Notes: a model not told the origin generated them from the sequence alone. Shown: positions 25,135 to 36,384, counted from the first letter of the stretch. The stretch is 64,000 bases of DNA from Pararge aegeria (GCF_905163445.1 NC_053190.1:15068501-15132500), one strand, 5' to 3'. Numbers and translations: made by a program.

Positions 25135-26794
25135 TTTTTAATGTGTTAGTCAAGTAAAGATTTGCAAAGGTTTCCTTTAGACTTAAATTTGGCTACGTAA
25201 GCAACCTTATTGGTACGGTTGCAAGCAGCAGTGTCGCACAGTTTTGGCGGAAAGTAACAGTAACTTCGAAACATTAAATCACTCAACTTGACTTTAATGT
25301 TGGCCTTTTAACACTCTGTTTCTCACAGTAGTTTCGATCGTTAACCTAATTGGTGATATTGATATCGTACAATATTGTTCCAAAGCGAAAACCTGTTTTT
25401 GAGTCATTCACAAGTCATTCACTAAATTCACACTAAATTATGCTAATACGAGAAAGGCCAGGACGTCCGTTTTGTGTTGACATTATGAAATCAATGTTGA
25501 ATGTTATGAGAATAAAATAAACCGTAAGATTATATCCCACGTTTCGGATATACTTCTTATACAAAACGGAAATATTAACTGTATTTTGCTGTCTATTTAA
25601 ATATATTAGAATTAATACATTTAAATTTTTTTTTTTTTCATATTTAAAAAAACCTAATCAATTAATAAAAATGCTAAACCTCCGTCTCATGATCTTTTAT
25701 AAACAGTTATAACGAGGACTGCGATTTTTACTAAATTTTAATTAGGTATAATAAAATCATATTATTGCGAATAAAAATTGCTGAAATTCTGAAGGCTAGA
25801 AAGAATCTGGACCATTAAAGAAAATAAAGTAAATAAATTGGAGCTGTAGCTGAGATGGGTATAGCGATTCAGTCCAAAATGATTATTACTATAAAAAACA
25901 AATACAGTTTTTCCATTACAACATAGGAGACAACGGAAAAGTCCATTTATGAAGTCCGTAAATTCTAAGCTTCACGTCGCCGTATTTGGGAAGCACCTTT
26001 CAACAACGTACACATTAAAAACCTTATCAATAGGTAATGACTTTATAAATCCAACTACATAAACAAGATCCCACGATAGACTTTCATCATTATCTCCTTA
26101 TATCGTTACCACTAATTCATTTTGCATTCATCGCAATAAATAAATAGACAAAGACGATTATTCAGATATAAAAATATAATTAGATTTAAAGTGTAAATTG
26201 ACGTAAATTTATTTAAATGTTATCGTCTAATTTTGAAATGGGTTTTTATAATGTAACGATTTGATATTCGACGTGAGCCTATACATCATTTTTATCTCCG
26301 CCGAGAAAATTGTTGATGCAGTTCTTTCAAATTGTTCCGAGACTAATGCTTTCTGACACCGGATTGCACGATTAACCTTTTATTTTAAACACGTAATGAA
26401 TGTCGAATGACCTGAGTGATTCAATGTTTGTTTGATGGATAGATGGTAATGCTTATAAAATTTGTCGTGACTGCAGGTTGATGGGTAATGGGAAAACGCT
26501 ATGGTGATTTGTTGTTGTATATTAAAAGCATAGTTCAAATGGTAACACCCGAGTATGGGAGGTCAAGCGCATTAGCCACCTAGCGGGACTGGGGCCATGT
26601 AGACTTTATTAATCAAACTCGATTTTATAGTTTTGAGTGATCGAAGTAGGAAAGCCTGAGAACGAGTTTTAGTGCTGACGCATTTTGCGGTAATTCTTTA
26701 TGACACTAATTAGGCTGACATTTAGCGTGAGAATTAGTGGTAGATACTGGCTATTAGGTAGCAAGGATATGGTAGAATATAAAGTTTACAAGGA

Positions 26795-26933
26795 AGCGGT
26801 GATAGCCTAATGGGTAGGACTTCGACTTCACTTTCGGGAGGGCGAGTTCCAATCCCAGATCGCACCTCTAACTTTTCTAAGTAATGTGCGTTTTGGGCAA
26901 TTTAAATATCACTTGTTTCAACGGTGAATACAT
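26795..26933 (+). mobile_element. SINE-B head joined to a LINE-C segment
   Basis: AGCGGTGATAGCCTAATGGG (box A) and GAGTTCCAATCCCAG (box B) start a B-family SINE. After CAACGGTGAA it switches to non-SINE sequence instead of the usual GGAAAACATTGTGAGG. This is the left module of a mosaic unit. Confidence 0.75.
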
Positions 26934-27094
26934 CGTAGTCGTAGTACCTCGTCGTATAGTAGTATATTTATTTAGGCAACACTTTGCAGGATGTGTTTCT
27001 TGCATAGCCTGGAATCGTTGCTCGGTGCATACGCATTGGTTTCTCGCATTTAAACAAATATACTAAATAAATATACTAAATAAATAGTATATTT
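26934..27094 (+). mobile_element. LINE-C 3' segment inside mosaic unit
   Basis: GGATGTGTTTCTTGCATAGC and the following TCGTTGCTCGG resemble the LINE-C 3' region at 36520-36600 (GACGTGTCCTTTGCATGCCC). It links a SINE-B head to an inverted SINE-A. The same segment occurs at 32203-32345. Confidence 0.6.
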
Positions 27095-27338
27095 ATTTAC
27101 AATACACACATCGCCATCTAGCCCCAAAGTAAGCATAGCTTGTGTTATGGGTACTAAGATGACTGATGAATAATTATAATATGAATAATATACATAAATA
27201 CTTATTATATATAGATAAACACCCAGACACTGAAAAACATTCATGTTCATCACACAAGGATTGTCCAGTTGGGGGAATCGAACCCACGGCCTTGGCTCAG
27301 AAAGCAGGGTCGCTGCCCACTGCGCCAATCGGCCGTCA
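27095..27338 (-). mobile_element. SINE-A copy forming the right part of a mosaic unit
   Basis: A near full-length minus copy: tail CACATCGCCATCTAGCCCC on the left, and box B (GGGAATCGAACCC on +) and box A (CACTGCGCCAATCGGCCGTC on +) on the right. It directly follows a LINE-C segment joined to a SINE-B head (26795-27094). Confidence 0.8.
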
Positions 27339-27896
27339 GATTTGCCATCAGGGCCACTTACAAGCAAATAGCTGGGTCCATCAATTATTAAAAAAAATAA
27401 TGTAAGTTTATTTGTTCGCAATCTGCCTAAGGTTACTTAAGATCAAGCTAAACGCTCTCGTGAATTAATTAAGCTCTAGCTTAATTTAATGAACCGTTCT
27501 GAATTGATTTTTATGAGACATGAAAAGGCGGCAAAATAAACACGATCCCAGAGACAAGAGATTTAAGTTGTAGCGAATTAATTTATATTTATAGAGCAAT
27601 CAATTGCGGTGTATTAAAGAAATACGAAATCTTGTTTTAACTATATTAATCATTGATGTTGCTAATTGAAAAGTTTACTTAGAGACATTAATATTCATAA
27701 TAGTTTTAGTAAGCTTTTAAGTTGAAATGAAAGAAGTATACCTAATGATTAATGGCGATTCGCAGCGAAAGAGTCACGCAATGCCTACTAATTTTATGTA
27801 TACGTTCATAATTTTAAGTAGTTTGGAAGATTAAATAAAATAAAATAAAAAAGCCTTTAATTCCACAACGTCTTCTTTAATTCCAAACGTCAACGT

Positions 27897-28045
27897 CAAA
27901 TGAGGCTTAACACCTACGCCTGCTTACGGATGTGTTCCTTGCTTGACCTGGGAAGTTTTGCTCTGTTTATAGGAGATGGGTTTCCACTTACCATCAGGTG
28001 GGATATATACTTGGTCCGTCAATTAATAATTATAAAGAAAAAAAC
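27897..28045 (+). mobile_element. LINE-C 3' end
   Basis: GAGGCTTAACACCTACGCC, GGATGTGTTCCTTGCTTGACC, CCACTTACCATCAGGTGGG and TTGGTCCGTCAATTAATAAT. A 60-bp terminal relic of the same family is at 27337-27395. Confidence 0.65.
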
Positions 28046-28221
28046 TATTGTTTCGTATTTATTAATCAAAGTAAGTCCTTTCCAAAACCATACACTATGG
28101 TTTAAGGAAATATACATAAACTGTACGATTCAAATTATTACCTAAATTTTCAATCCGGAATTTGATTTTTAATACTTCAACTATATAACTATATAAGTAC
28201 TTAATTATCTTTTTTAATAGT

Positions 28222-28322
28222 AAATAATAATAATAATTGTTTATTGTCCAATAGAACATAGGTACAAGTTACATTACATCTGCACAATAGGTATAACTTA
28301 TATTATTGTTATAATTTGCACG
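28222..28322 (-). mobile_element. LINE 3' terminus relic
   Basis: The reverse strand ends CAATAAACAATTATTATTATTA after GTACCTATGTTCTATTGGAC, a poly-A-signal-like LINE end with an (ATT)n tail. Similar reversed tails occur near 14075-14135 and 55026-55080. Confidence 0.4.
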
Positions 28323-29354
28323 GATATACAGAAATCATCTTGTCCCTAAGCTAGGTATAAACCTTTGTTATAGGCGACAGTGCTCTCCTTATAAATATGG
28401 CTCGTTTAAAACTATACGGGAGCTATGTTGATACGCTCGACCGTAACATTAGGAAGATCTTCCTCCGAGTGGGTGATCAACATCAACATTCATTTTTGGA
28501 AGTTGTATATATAGGCATTCTTCGTGAACACTTCGCTAGCGCGATGCAGGATTTTTGTGGCGCCATCTAGTTCTGTAAGGTGGACCGCTACAAAAAAAAA
28601 ATGAAAGTATGAAATCACATGTAATCGTAATTGGTAATCATATTTGTACTAGGTTTCAAATTTTGTGTGTGTGCAATCTCACCAAGTAACTATAACCTCG
28701 TCGAATAGAACAGAATTTTTTTTTGGTACCTGCTTACTCGGAGTATCAGAGATATAGAGATCCCAGTTTTCTTAAACTTTCAATAGCATCTCAACAAATA
28801 AGCTTTTCAATAAAATATGTGCAACCGACGGACGAACGGGTAGATATCTAGAAGCTAAAAATGTCATAGTTTTACAACATCCACGATTCTGTAGGTAACT
28901 TACCTTACGTAAATAAGTATCTCCGAATTCCGAGTTACTTTTTCCAGGACTAAAAACTTTACACTGTAAGGCCATCCGAAATGTTGGCATGGACACCTTT
29001 ATAGGGAAAGGAGCCTATTTTCTCACGCAGGCACTCAGCGTTAAAAGCTATAAAAGGCGCTACATTTCAATGCAACACCCGTTTCTACATACATCGGTTT
29101 AAATTGGTTTATGTTTATTAACAACGTATTTTTGTGTGCCTGTGGTTTTATATAAAACACACGGCTCCTTTGCACTCTTTGCATATGTATTTTTATGAAA
29201 GAAAGAAGAATGTTGTTTATAATTGTTTATAATTGAATCCGTGGAAGTAGTTCCCTTCCGATATTTAAGAGTCGTCTTAAGAACTACCTCTCTTTGAGTG
29301 ATGGAATTTGAAGTAGATTCTTTATATTCTTTCTTTTAAATTGTGTGTTAAAAT

Positions 29355-29440
29355 CTACTTATATATATTATGTTTGTTATATGTTTATATATATTATGTA
29401 TATTTTATATTTATATATTACGTATATTTATTAAATTATA
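29355..29440 (+). repeat. AT-rich simple repeat
   Basis: A run of TATATATTATGT-like repeats. The overlapping short ORFs are low-complexity artefacts. Confidence 0.6.
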
Positions 29441-29645
29441 TGTGTATTGTATCTTTACATTTAGGTATTTATGTACATAAGATATCAACACTCTTGGCAC
29501 TATCCCGTTCTCTTGCTGTAAGTCTAATCTAGAAAAGTTGCCTGTAAGAGATTGCTTGCAGCAATAAGGCCGCCTTTGCATGTCTACATTGGGTACTGTA
29601 TACTCCTTACTGTTTCGTTTCCTGTATGTTATACGTGCAATAAAG

Positions 29646-29672
29646 TGTTTCTTCTTCTTCTTCTTCTCGTTC
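29646..29672 (+). repeat. (TTC)n microsatellite after a LINE-like 3' end
   Basis: Six consecutive TTC units immediately follow a GTGCAATAAAG string. That string also occurs near 12648 and 45197, consistent with the 3' terminus of a non-LTR element with a simple-repeat tail. Confidence 0.6.
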
Positions 29673-29826
29673 AGAATACCTATACGGTACTTGTGCGACA
29701 TCATCGTATCTCTGTTTGCGGGTTGGCAAGTTCTAAAGATTATGTTTACATGATAGTCCTAGTAACTAGGTGTAACTGCTTGTCATATCATAGGGGAGTT
29801 ATCGGGCCCCTTCATCGCACACAAAG

Positions 29827-30014
29827 CGGTGATAGCCCAGTTGGTAAAAATTCCTCTACACTTTCGGGAGGCCGAGTTTGATTCCCAGTACGCACCTCAA
29901 ACTTTTCTAAGTTATGTGCGTTTTTAAGCAATTAAAATATCACTTGCTTCAGCGGTGAAGGAAAACATTGTGAGGAAACCTGCATGCCTGAGAGTTCTAT
30001 ATAATGTTCTCAAA
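29827..30014 (+). mobile_element. SINE-B copy, truncated by the 81-bp tandem array
   Basis: AGCGGTGATAGCCCAGTTGG through CTGCATGCCTGAGAGTTC and GTTCTCAAAGG. The 3' third is replaced by the tandem repeat starting at 30015. Confidence 0.75.
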
Positions 30015-30225
30015 GGTAATATTAGATCTACCTTTACCTAAGTTTAAACAATTTATTTAACAGACATAATATATTACACAATATTTAAAACAAAAGGTAA
30101 TATTAGATCGACTTTTACCTAAGTTTAAACTATTTATTTAACAACCATAATATATTAAACAATATATAAAACCGAAGGTAATATTAGATCTACCTTTACC
30201 TAAGTTAAAACAATACATTAAAACT
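30013..30225 (+). repeat. 81-bp tandem repeat, about 2.6 copies
   Basis: Units begin GGTAATATTAGATC at 30015, 30096 and 30177, giving an exact period of 81 bp; the last copy is partial. Each start is quasi-palindromic (GGTAATATTAGATCTACC). The array begins exactly where the SINE-B copy at 29827-30014 breaks off, within its TTCTCAAAGG segment. Confidence 0.75.
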
Positions 30226-30289
30226 CTTTTAACAAATCATGGTTACTATACGATTGATGGATTCCTTAGCGACAAGGCTGCTTGAAAGC

Positions 30290-30512
30290 AGGCCACTCCG
30301 CTCTCTTCTCTCACAAAACAGAAGAATTCTAAAGATTGTTAAACTTTAAAATGATGTTGGAAAAGAGCAATCTGCTGAGTTTCTTGCCGGCTCTTCTCAG
30401 TGGAAGCCTTCCGAACCGGTGGTAGAGTCACTACAAACAGACTGACTTGAAGTTTCAAAAGTGCTTATTAATTAGGCCTACTTGAAATAAATGGATTTTG
30501 AATTTTGAATTT
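30290..30512 (+). mobile_element. LINE 3' end (Jockey/CR1-like)
   Basis: TTTCTTGCCGGCTCTTCTCA, CTTCCGAACCGGTGGTAGAG and CTTGAAATAAATGGATTTTG form the known lepidopteran LINE terminus with an AAATAAA-like signal. Reverse relics of the same terminus occur at 13525-13600 and 54735-54805. Confidence 0.7.
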
Positions 30513-30514
30513 TT

Positions 30515-30655
30515 TTTTTAAAAGGACTGGCCAAGTGCGGATTGGTGGAGTCCACTTGGCCAGTGTAGTGGACTACGGTGTCATGTACCCTTATCATGTG
30601 TGGGAGACCCGTGCCCTGCAAGGGGGAGGTAATGGATTGATATGATGATGACGAT
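30515..30655 (+). mobile_element. SINE-B 3' fragment
   Basis: GGCCAAGTGCGGATTGGTGG followed by GGCCAGTGTAGTGGACTACGG and GACCCGTGCCCTGCAAGG, ending in GATATGATGATGACGATAA. The inverted juxtaposition of two GGCCA... segments at 30525-30570 suggests a local rearrangement. Confidence 0.65.
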
Positions 30656-31234
30656 AATATATTAAAGGTACCGAGCAAAATGTATGGAAGTTGCAACGTT
30701 TAATTGGTATATAAATCATTGATATTGAAGTATTACGCGCAGCGGCGTTATGGTGTGCAATTTATACATAATTGCCCGCAGTTGACGCAACTTTATGGTA
30801 AAATACTTTACAAGCAATCCCTTATAGCAGTAACTGTAAAGTACATCTTTAGTAACTACAATATAGAGAACATAATAATTAATAACATGCAATAAATAAT
30901 TATTTATATACTTTTTAACAACTAAGACAAATCTAATGACACCTTATGTATAAATCTATCAACCCATTTTGGCTACATGGGACACATACTGCACTAAAGG
31001 CTCAACGTGTCTCCGAGGCACGGGGACACACCGTTAATTTCCTTCTCCCACTGAAAATAATTTATCAGAAAATACACAATATTCAACAACTTTAAGCCTG
31101 ACATTGGAATAGAACCCAGCACTTCGAGGTTTGTAATTCTGAACACCAGCCAAAGTAACAAAATTTCTCCAAGCCCTGTGGAGCAAGGTTAGCTTTCGGT
31201 AAGCATGGTAGGCTGTATCTACCATTTAACTTAG

Positions 31235-31308
31235 AAAAGCTGGGATTCAAACCCAGCCCCCCAAACCTGAAGTTGAAGTATCGACCACTGGGCTATCACC
31301 GTTTCGTT
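31235..31308 (-). mobile_element. SINE-B head fragment
   Basis: On the minus strand: AACGGTGATAGCCCAGTGG (box A) and GGGTTTGAATCCCAGC (box B). It lies directly before a LINE reverse-transcriptase C-terminus. Confidence 0.65.
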
Positions 31309-31337
31309 TCAATTGGGTAAATATTACTATTTCTATA

Positions 31338-31439
31338 ATATTTTTAATGTATAATAAATTACCTAACGACATTAAAATAGAACAAAATTTCAATATTTTT
31401 AAGAAAAAACTTAAAACCTTTGTAATTGACAAAATTTGA
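31338..31439 (+). pseudogene. LINE reverse-transcriptase C-terminus
   Basis: The frame reads YNKLPNDIKIEQNFNIFKKK and ends KTFVIDKI-stop (TGA at 31437-31439), the typical C-terminus of Jockey/CR1-type ORF2. An AT-rich 3' UTR-like stretch follows to about 31640. Only about 34 codons survive. Confidence 0.65.
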
Positions 31440-32067
31440 GTGCGGTCCTGGCTATGTATGACAGTATAAGTATTTATTTATAATTTTACCTTCAAGTTTT
31501 TTATATAATTTCTGATTGTTTTGTACGTTCCGTTGTTTGTAGTTTTAATATTACCTACATAAAATAAGTTGTAAACATTCTCATTGAATGAAATAGTAAG
31601 TTCTTTAGAGAAAAATAAACGTCTTTAACCACATTTCATAGATACTATAAAAAAACTTCATTATAAATTGCATAAAACTTTAATTAAACAAATTTATTCT
31701 TCAATTAATTATCGAATAAAAGTAACTGAAATCCGTTAACATTCAATTCAATTAAACTTTAATCCCTGTACCAACTAGCAGGTGAATCACATTACCGGTA
31801 GTAGGTTCGATTACCGGGGCGTTATTTACGGGCGGGTGCGTCACGAGCGGACGCTAGAGTTACTACTTCTTTGCTGCTATTTTATTGCTCTAGTTTATAT
31901 TCTATTCCCTTTTTAGATTCTAAGCGATTTAAATATTTTTTTCTGCTCCTAGACTGATTTTCTATCTTATGCGGGGATGCAAGAGACAAGTGGAAACATG
32001 GAAGTAAAAAATGCAGTCGCTAAGCACTGTTAACGCTACTGAATTGATGCTTTTTATACACTCTCAG

Positions 32068-32130
32068 ACGGCCGATTGGCGCAGTTTGCAGCGACCCTGC
32101 TTTCTGAGTCCAAGGCCGTGGGTTCGATTA
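32068..32130 (+). mobile_element. SINE-A head fragment
   Basis: GACGGCCGATTGGCGCAGTT through GTGGGTTCGATTA: only the tRNA-like head is present. It breaks directly into SINE-B-type sequence at 32131, part of the second mosaic unit. Confidence 0.75.
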
Positions 32131-32345
32131 GGGTTCGGTTAATGTGCGTTTTGGGCAATTTAAATATCACTTGCTTTTTTGCACTTTGCACTCAACGGTG
32201 AATACATCGCAGTCGTAGTACCTCGTCGTATTGTAGTATATTTATTTAGGCAACACTTTGCAGGATGTGTTTCTTGCATAGCCTGGAATCGTTGCTCGGT
32301 TTATACGCATGGTTTTCTCATTTAAATAAATATACTAAATAAATA
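32131..32345 (+). mobile_element. Second mosaic unit: SINE-B middle plus LINE-C segment
   Basis: TAATGTGCGTTTTGGGCAATTTAAATATCACTTGC is followed by a 20-bp TTTTTTGCACTTTGCACTCA insertion, CAACGGTGAA, and then the same LINE-C segment as at 26934. It ends at an inverted SINE-A. About 90% identical to the unit 5.3 kb upstream by eye. Confidence 0.65.
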
Positions 32346-32349
32346 TACT

Positions 32350-32573
32350 ACGACGATACACACATCGCCATCTAGCCCCAAAGTAAGCGTAGCTTGTGTT
32401 ATGGGTACTACGATGAATGATGCATATTTTTATGAATAATATACAGATAAACACCTAGACTACTCAAAAACATTCATGTTCATCACACAAAACATTTTCC
32501 AGTCGTGGGAATCGAACCCACAGCCTTTGACTCAGAAAGCAGGGTCGCTGCAAACTGCGCCAATGGGCCGTCA
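32350..32573 (-). mobile_element. SINE-A copy, right part of second mosaic unit
   Basis: The minus-strand copy runs from CACACATCGCCATCTAGCCC to GCGCCAATGGGCCGTC with box B intact. It faces the SINE-A head at 32068 in inverted orientation. Confidence 0.8.
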
Positions 32574-32944
32574 GCAATATCTTATAATAGCCGATGACTG
32601 GTTACTAGTTTACATTTCAATAAACCAGGGTCGTTCAAACGCCTACATGTCTGCCTCATACAAAAAATACATACAAACAATCAACCGCAACGCATACTGC
32701 AGACGTTACTAAACAAGTTACGTAAACTCGTTGCCTCCATATGACCTAGACCATGATCTAGAATCAGCGCATCCTTCCCACAATCCAGTAACTTCATCTG
32801 CGACTGCCACCGCAAACACGAATGGTCGCTCATATTTCACAATACTACTTGACATTCAATAGTTTTTTTTTTTTATATTTACTGGTTGTTTATGTTTTTG
32901 ATTTAACCGTCTTAGAAGGAGATAGTTGAAAATATCCTGTGCAA

Positions 32945-33110
32945 TTCATTATCATTATCATCATCAGCCAATATGCATCCACTGCTGGACACGGATCTCT
33001 TTTAAGCAGCACAAACTCTTTATACTCATAGTCGAGGGGCGCCTACCACCCCACTTACAGACCCGTTCCCTGTAGTGGGCCGGTAATGGATTGATATGAT
33101 GATGATGACG
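32945..33110. mobile_element. RTE 3' end (minus) joined to SINE-B 3' end (plus)
   Basis: ATGCATCCACTGCTGGACACGG is the reversed RTE terminus. ACAGACCCGTTCCCTGTAGTGG through GATATGATGATGATGACG is a SINE-B terminus in the opposite sense. Confidence 0.55.
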
Positions 33111-33612
33111 TTGTTCTGATCATCTGATCTTCGGAGGATAACTTCGTGGAGGACAGAATTCTTCTATTTGAATAATTATAACAAATATATGAAAATTATC
33201 CACTAGGCTATCTAAGTTTTTTTAAGGGGTAGCAGTGCTTGTTATTTAATAAATTAGTAGGTACTATTTAATCAAAGCCCACTAACTCACACGAGACTGA
33301 AGAACTTGCAAATATACCTACAGAAACCAGTTCCAGGACAGGTTCGGTCCATTAAAACAAAGTGTAACATGGGCGGTTTTTTAACTGTATCTCAACCAAT
33401 ATCTATGGAAATTGTATTGCATATGAATCTTGCATTTTGTGGGGGACGTAATCGCTATCGGCGTATACATTTTATAGTGTGGTATGATCGTTATGTTAAA
33501 TTACTGATGCACGATATTATGTTTTACGCGAACTAAAAAAAGGATGTGGCTTTAAATTCGACCTATATTTAGCAAAATATAATATGTGTAAGATGTTTTT
33601 TTACTATTTTTC

Positions 33613-33870
33613 TCTTCTACAAGTTAGCCCTTGACTCAATCTCACCTGGTAGTAAGTTGTGATATGGTTGACATACCCCTATTCGGTTTTTACGCGAAAT
33701 CGCGCCGGAACACTTAATCGCTTGGCGGCACGTCGTTGTCGGATTAGTGGTAACTAGCCACAGCCAAAGCCCACCAGTCCAGACCCGAGAAAATTCAGAA
33801 ACTATTAATTTCCAAATTGCCAAATTTCCTACTTAAATTCACAGCGCTTACCGTTGCGCAGGGGGGTCGT
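33613..33870 (-). mobile_element. SINE-C copy
   Basis: It runs from CTACAAGTTAGCCCTTGACT (tail) via CGCTTGGCGGCACGTCGTTG to CAGCGCTTACCGTTGCGCAG (head). A deletion removes the box-B section. Confidence 0.7.
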
Positions 33871-34439
33871 TTTAACGATGTTTACGCATTTTTTTTCATT
33901 GAGTTCAACAGTTCAAATTCAAGTTCCAATTTCAGTGTTTATTACTTGTTCTTTTATTTCTTAGGGGACAGCCCTGCAGGGCTGTAGGGGAACAGTAAGA
34001 GGTTAACGATGATGATGACTTTACTTATATGATATATGCATGTAAGTAGAGTCATCATAAATATTTTATTATCTCTACTCCTACTTATTATAAAATCGCA
34101 ATAGATTATCACACAGCACAAAACGGTTTAAGATAAAAATCTATCTGGACCTTTCGCACCTGAAAAACTTTTAGTTCCAATTTATATCCGTATATATTTT
34201 TAACATATCCAATGGTCGAAAACATTTGAGATCTGGGGCTGCCTGATCACCAGGCTTTATTTATTTGCTTCTGGTGATTTATTCCTGAAAGATGAATATT
34301 GAAAAATTCTCGACTCTAGCTACGGCTATATAGATATTAAAGAAAACCTTATTAGATATTTTTTTGCAGTTTTTCGCGTCGTCTTTTACTTTATACCAGC
34401 CTGTGTACGGAATCAGCCTTAGCCTATAAATAATAATAA

Positions 34440-34655
34440 AAAAATATACGACAGTAACCACATCGCCATCTAGCGCCAAAGTAAGCTTAGCTTGTGTTAT
34501 GGGTACTAAGATAACCGATGAATAATATACATAAATACATACTTATAATATAGATATAAACACCCAGAAAAACTTTCATGTTCATCACACAAACATTTTC
34601 CAGGCTTTAGACCCAGAAAGCAGGGCCGCTGCCCACTGCGCCAATCGGCCGTTAT
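34440..34655 (-). mobile_element. SINE-A copy
   Basis: A minus copy running from CACATCGCCATCTAGCGCC to CACTGCGCCAATCGGCCGTT. The box-B region is deleted (TTTTCCAGGCTTTAGACCC), so Pol III activity is unlikely. Confidence 0.75.
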
Positions 34656-35016
34656 GTTCTGGTGACAGAGTTTCCGGTACATATTCAACGGTTTTAGAAG
34701 CAGATAAAAACCATCGCCAACTTTCATAATCGGCTTATCATTAATTAAATAGCAACTTTCATTATTATCAAAAGCAATGCGACCAATCTCTACATAAAAG
34801 GGAAGTCGTATTTCCCAAATGGCTCGCAATAATGTGCTTAGTTAATGATTCATTAGCTTACTTCCATCACGGTTCAGCACTTAATGTCACCAAATTGACG
34901 GTCTTTCGAAGTTCTCACGTCGTATCGTTGAATTTATTAGGCGAGTTCGGCAATCGCGGACAGGTAGGCTTCCTGTTTTGAGCTCTGCTTTCGGATTAAT
35001 TATGGACTTAAATATT

Positions 35017-36310
35017 GGATTATGTATGCGTAGTCGGGCCAGAGATTATCTACCATTATTTTTACGGAAAGTTGGCCCACTATATCACCGAAACCTAGAA
35101 AATGTAGCTTGACTGGTTTGATTTAGCAGGTGTTTAAGATATAAACGAGAAATATGGCAGTAAGTGAAACAGTGACATTGACATATATATGAAGTTATTG
35201 AAAAATATCGGATTATGTATCTACCATTATTTTTACGGAAAGTTGGCCCACTATATCACCGAAACCTAGAAAATGTAGCTTGGCTGGCTTGATTTAGCAG
35301 GTGTTTAAGATATAAACGAGAAATATATCAGTAAGTGAAACAGTGACATTGACATATATATGAAGTTATTGAAAAATATCGGATTATGTATGCGTAGTCG
35401 GGCCAGAAAGTATCTACCATTATTTTTACGGAGTTGGCCCACTATATCACCGAAACCTAGAAAATGTAGCTTGGCTGGCTTGATTTAGCAGGTGTTTAAG
35501 ATATAAACGAGAAATATAGCAGTAAGTGAAACAGTGACATTGACATATATATGAAGTTATTGAAAAATATCGGATTATGTATCTACCATTATTTTTACGG
35601 AAAGTTGGCCCACTATATCACCGAAACCTAGAAAATGTAGCTTGGCTGGCTTGATTTAGCAGGTGTTTAAGATATAAACGAGAAATAGAGCAGTAAGTGA
35701 AACAGTGACATTGACATATATATGAAGTTATTGAAAAATATCGGATTATGTATGCGTAGTCGGGCCAGAGATTATCTACCATTATTTTTACGGAAAGTTG
35801 GCCCACTATATCACCGAAACCTAGAAAATGTAGCTTTAGCTGGCTTGATTTATCAGGTGTTTAAGATATTAACGAGAAATATAGCAGTAAGTGAAACAGT
35901 GACATTGACATATATATGAAGTTATTGAAAAATATCGGATTATGTATCTACCATTATTTTTACGGAAAGTTGGCCCACTATATCACCGAAACCTAGAAAA
36001 TGTAGCTTGGCTGGCTTGATTTAGCAGGTGTTTAAGATATAAACGAGAAATATAGCAGTAAAGAATCAGTGACATTGACATATATATGAAGTTATTGAAA
36101 AATATCGGATTATGTATGCGTAGTCAGGTCAGAGAGTATCTACCATTATTTTTACGGAAAGTTGGCCCACTATATCACCGAAACCTAGAAAATGTAGCTT
36201 GGCTGGCTTGATTTAGCAGGTGTTTAAGATATAAACGAGAAATATAGGACGAAGTGACACGGTGAAATTAGTCACTGTGAAGACATCTATATAAAGTTAT
36301 TGAAAAACTC
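35017..36310 (+). repeat. Tandem array with alternating long/short units (higher-order repeat)
   Basis: Seven head-to-tail units start at GGATTATGTAT: 35017, 35210, 35381, 35572, 35743, 35937 and 36107. Lengths alternate about 193, 171, 191, 171, 194 and 170, with a final diverged unit of about 204. Long units carry GCGTAGTCGGGCCAGAGAT after the start; short units lack exactly this block. The long-short pair repeats every 362-364 bp three times, so the pair was the unit of amplification. Units are about 95% identical by eye. Short ORFs inside are by-products of repetition. Confidence 0.9.
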
Positions 36311-36384
36311 TTCGGAAATCTGAACTTCAAGGTTTAACTGTTAGTAGAATTTCAGGTTTTAGTAAAAGCAGAGTAAATAGGGAA

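Larger units (their letters stand above)
22790..26790. other. Intron sequence, mostly unrecognised
   Basis: It contains the MITE half-copy, one SINE-B and one palindrome listed separately. A more GC-balanced patch at 23215-23500 holds a 77-codon ORF without recognisable domain or convincing splice sites. The rest is AT-rich. Confidence 0.45.

Noticed and set aside
27050..27421. 123-codon minus-strand ORF, one of the longest in the window
   Set aside because: Most of it is the SINE-A copy read through in one frame; the peptide recurs wherever SINE-A occurs.
35618..35919. ORFs on both strands in the tandem array
   Set aside because: They restart at equivalent positions in other units and have no codon bias; products of the repeat.
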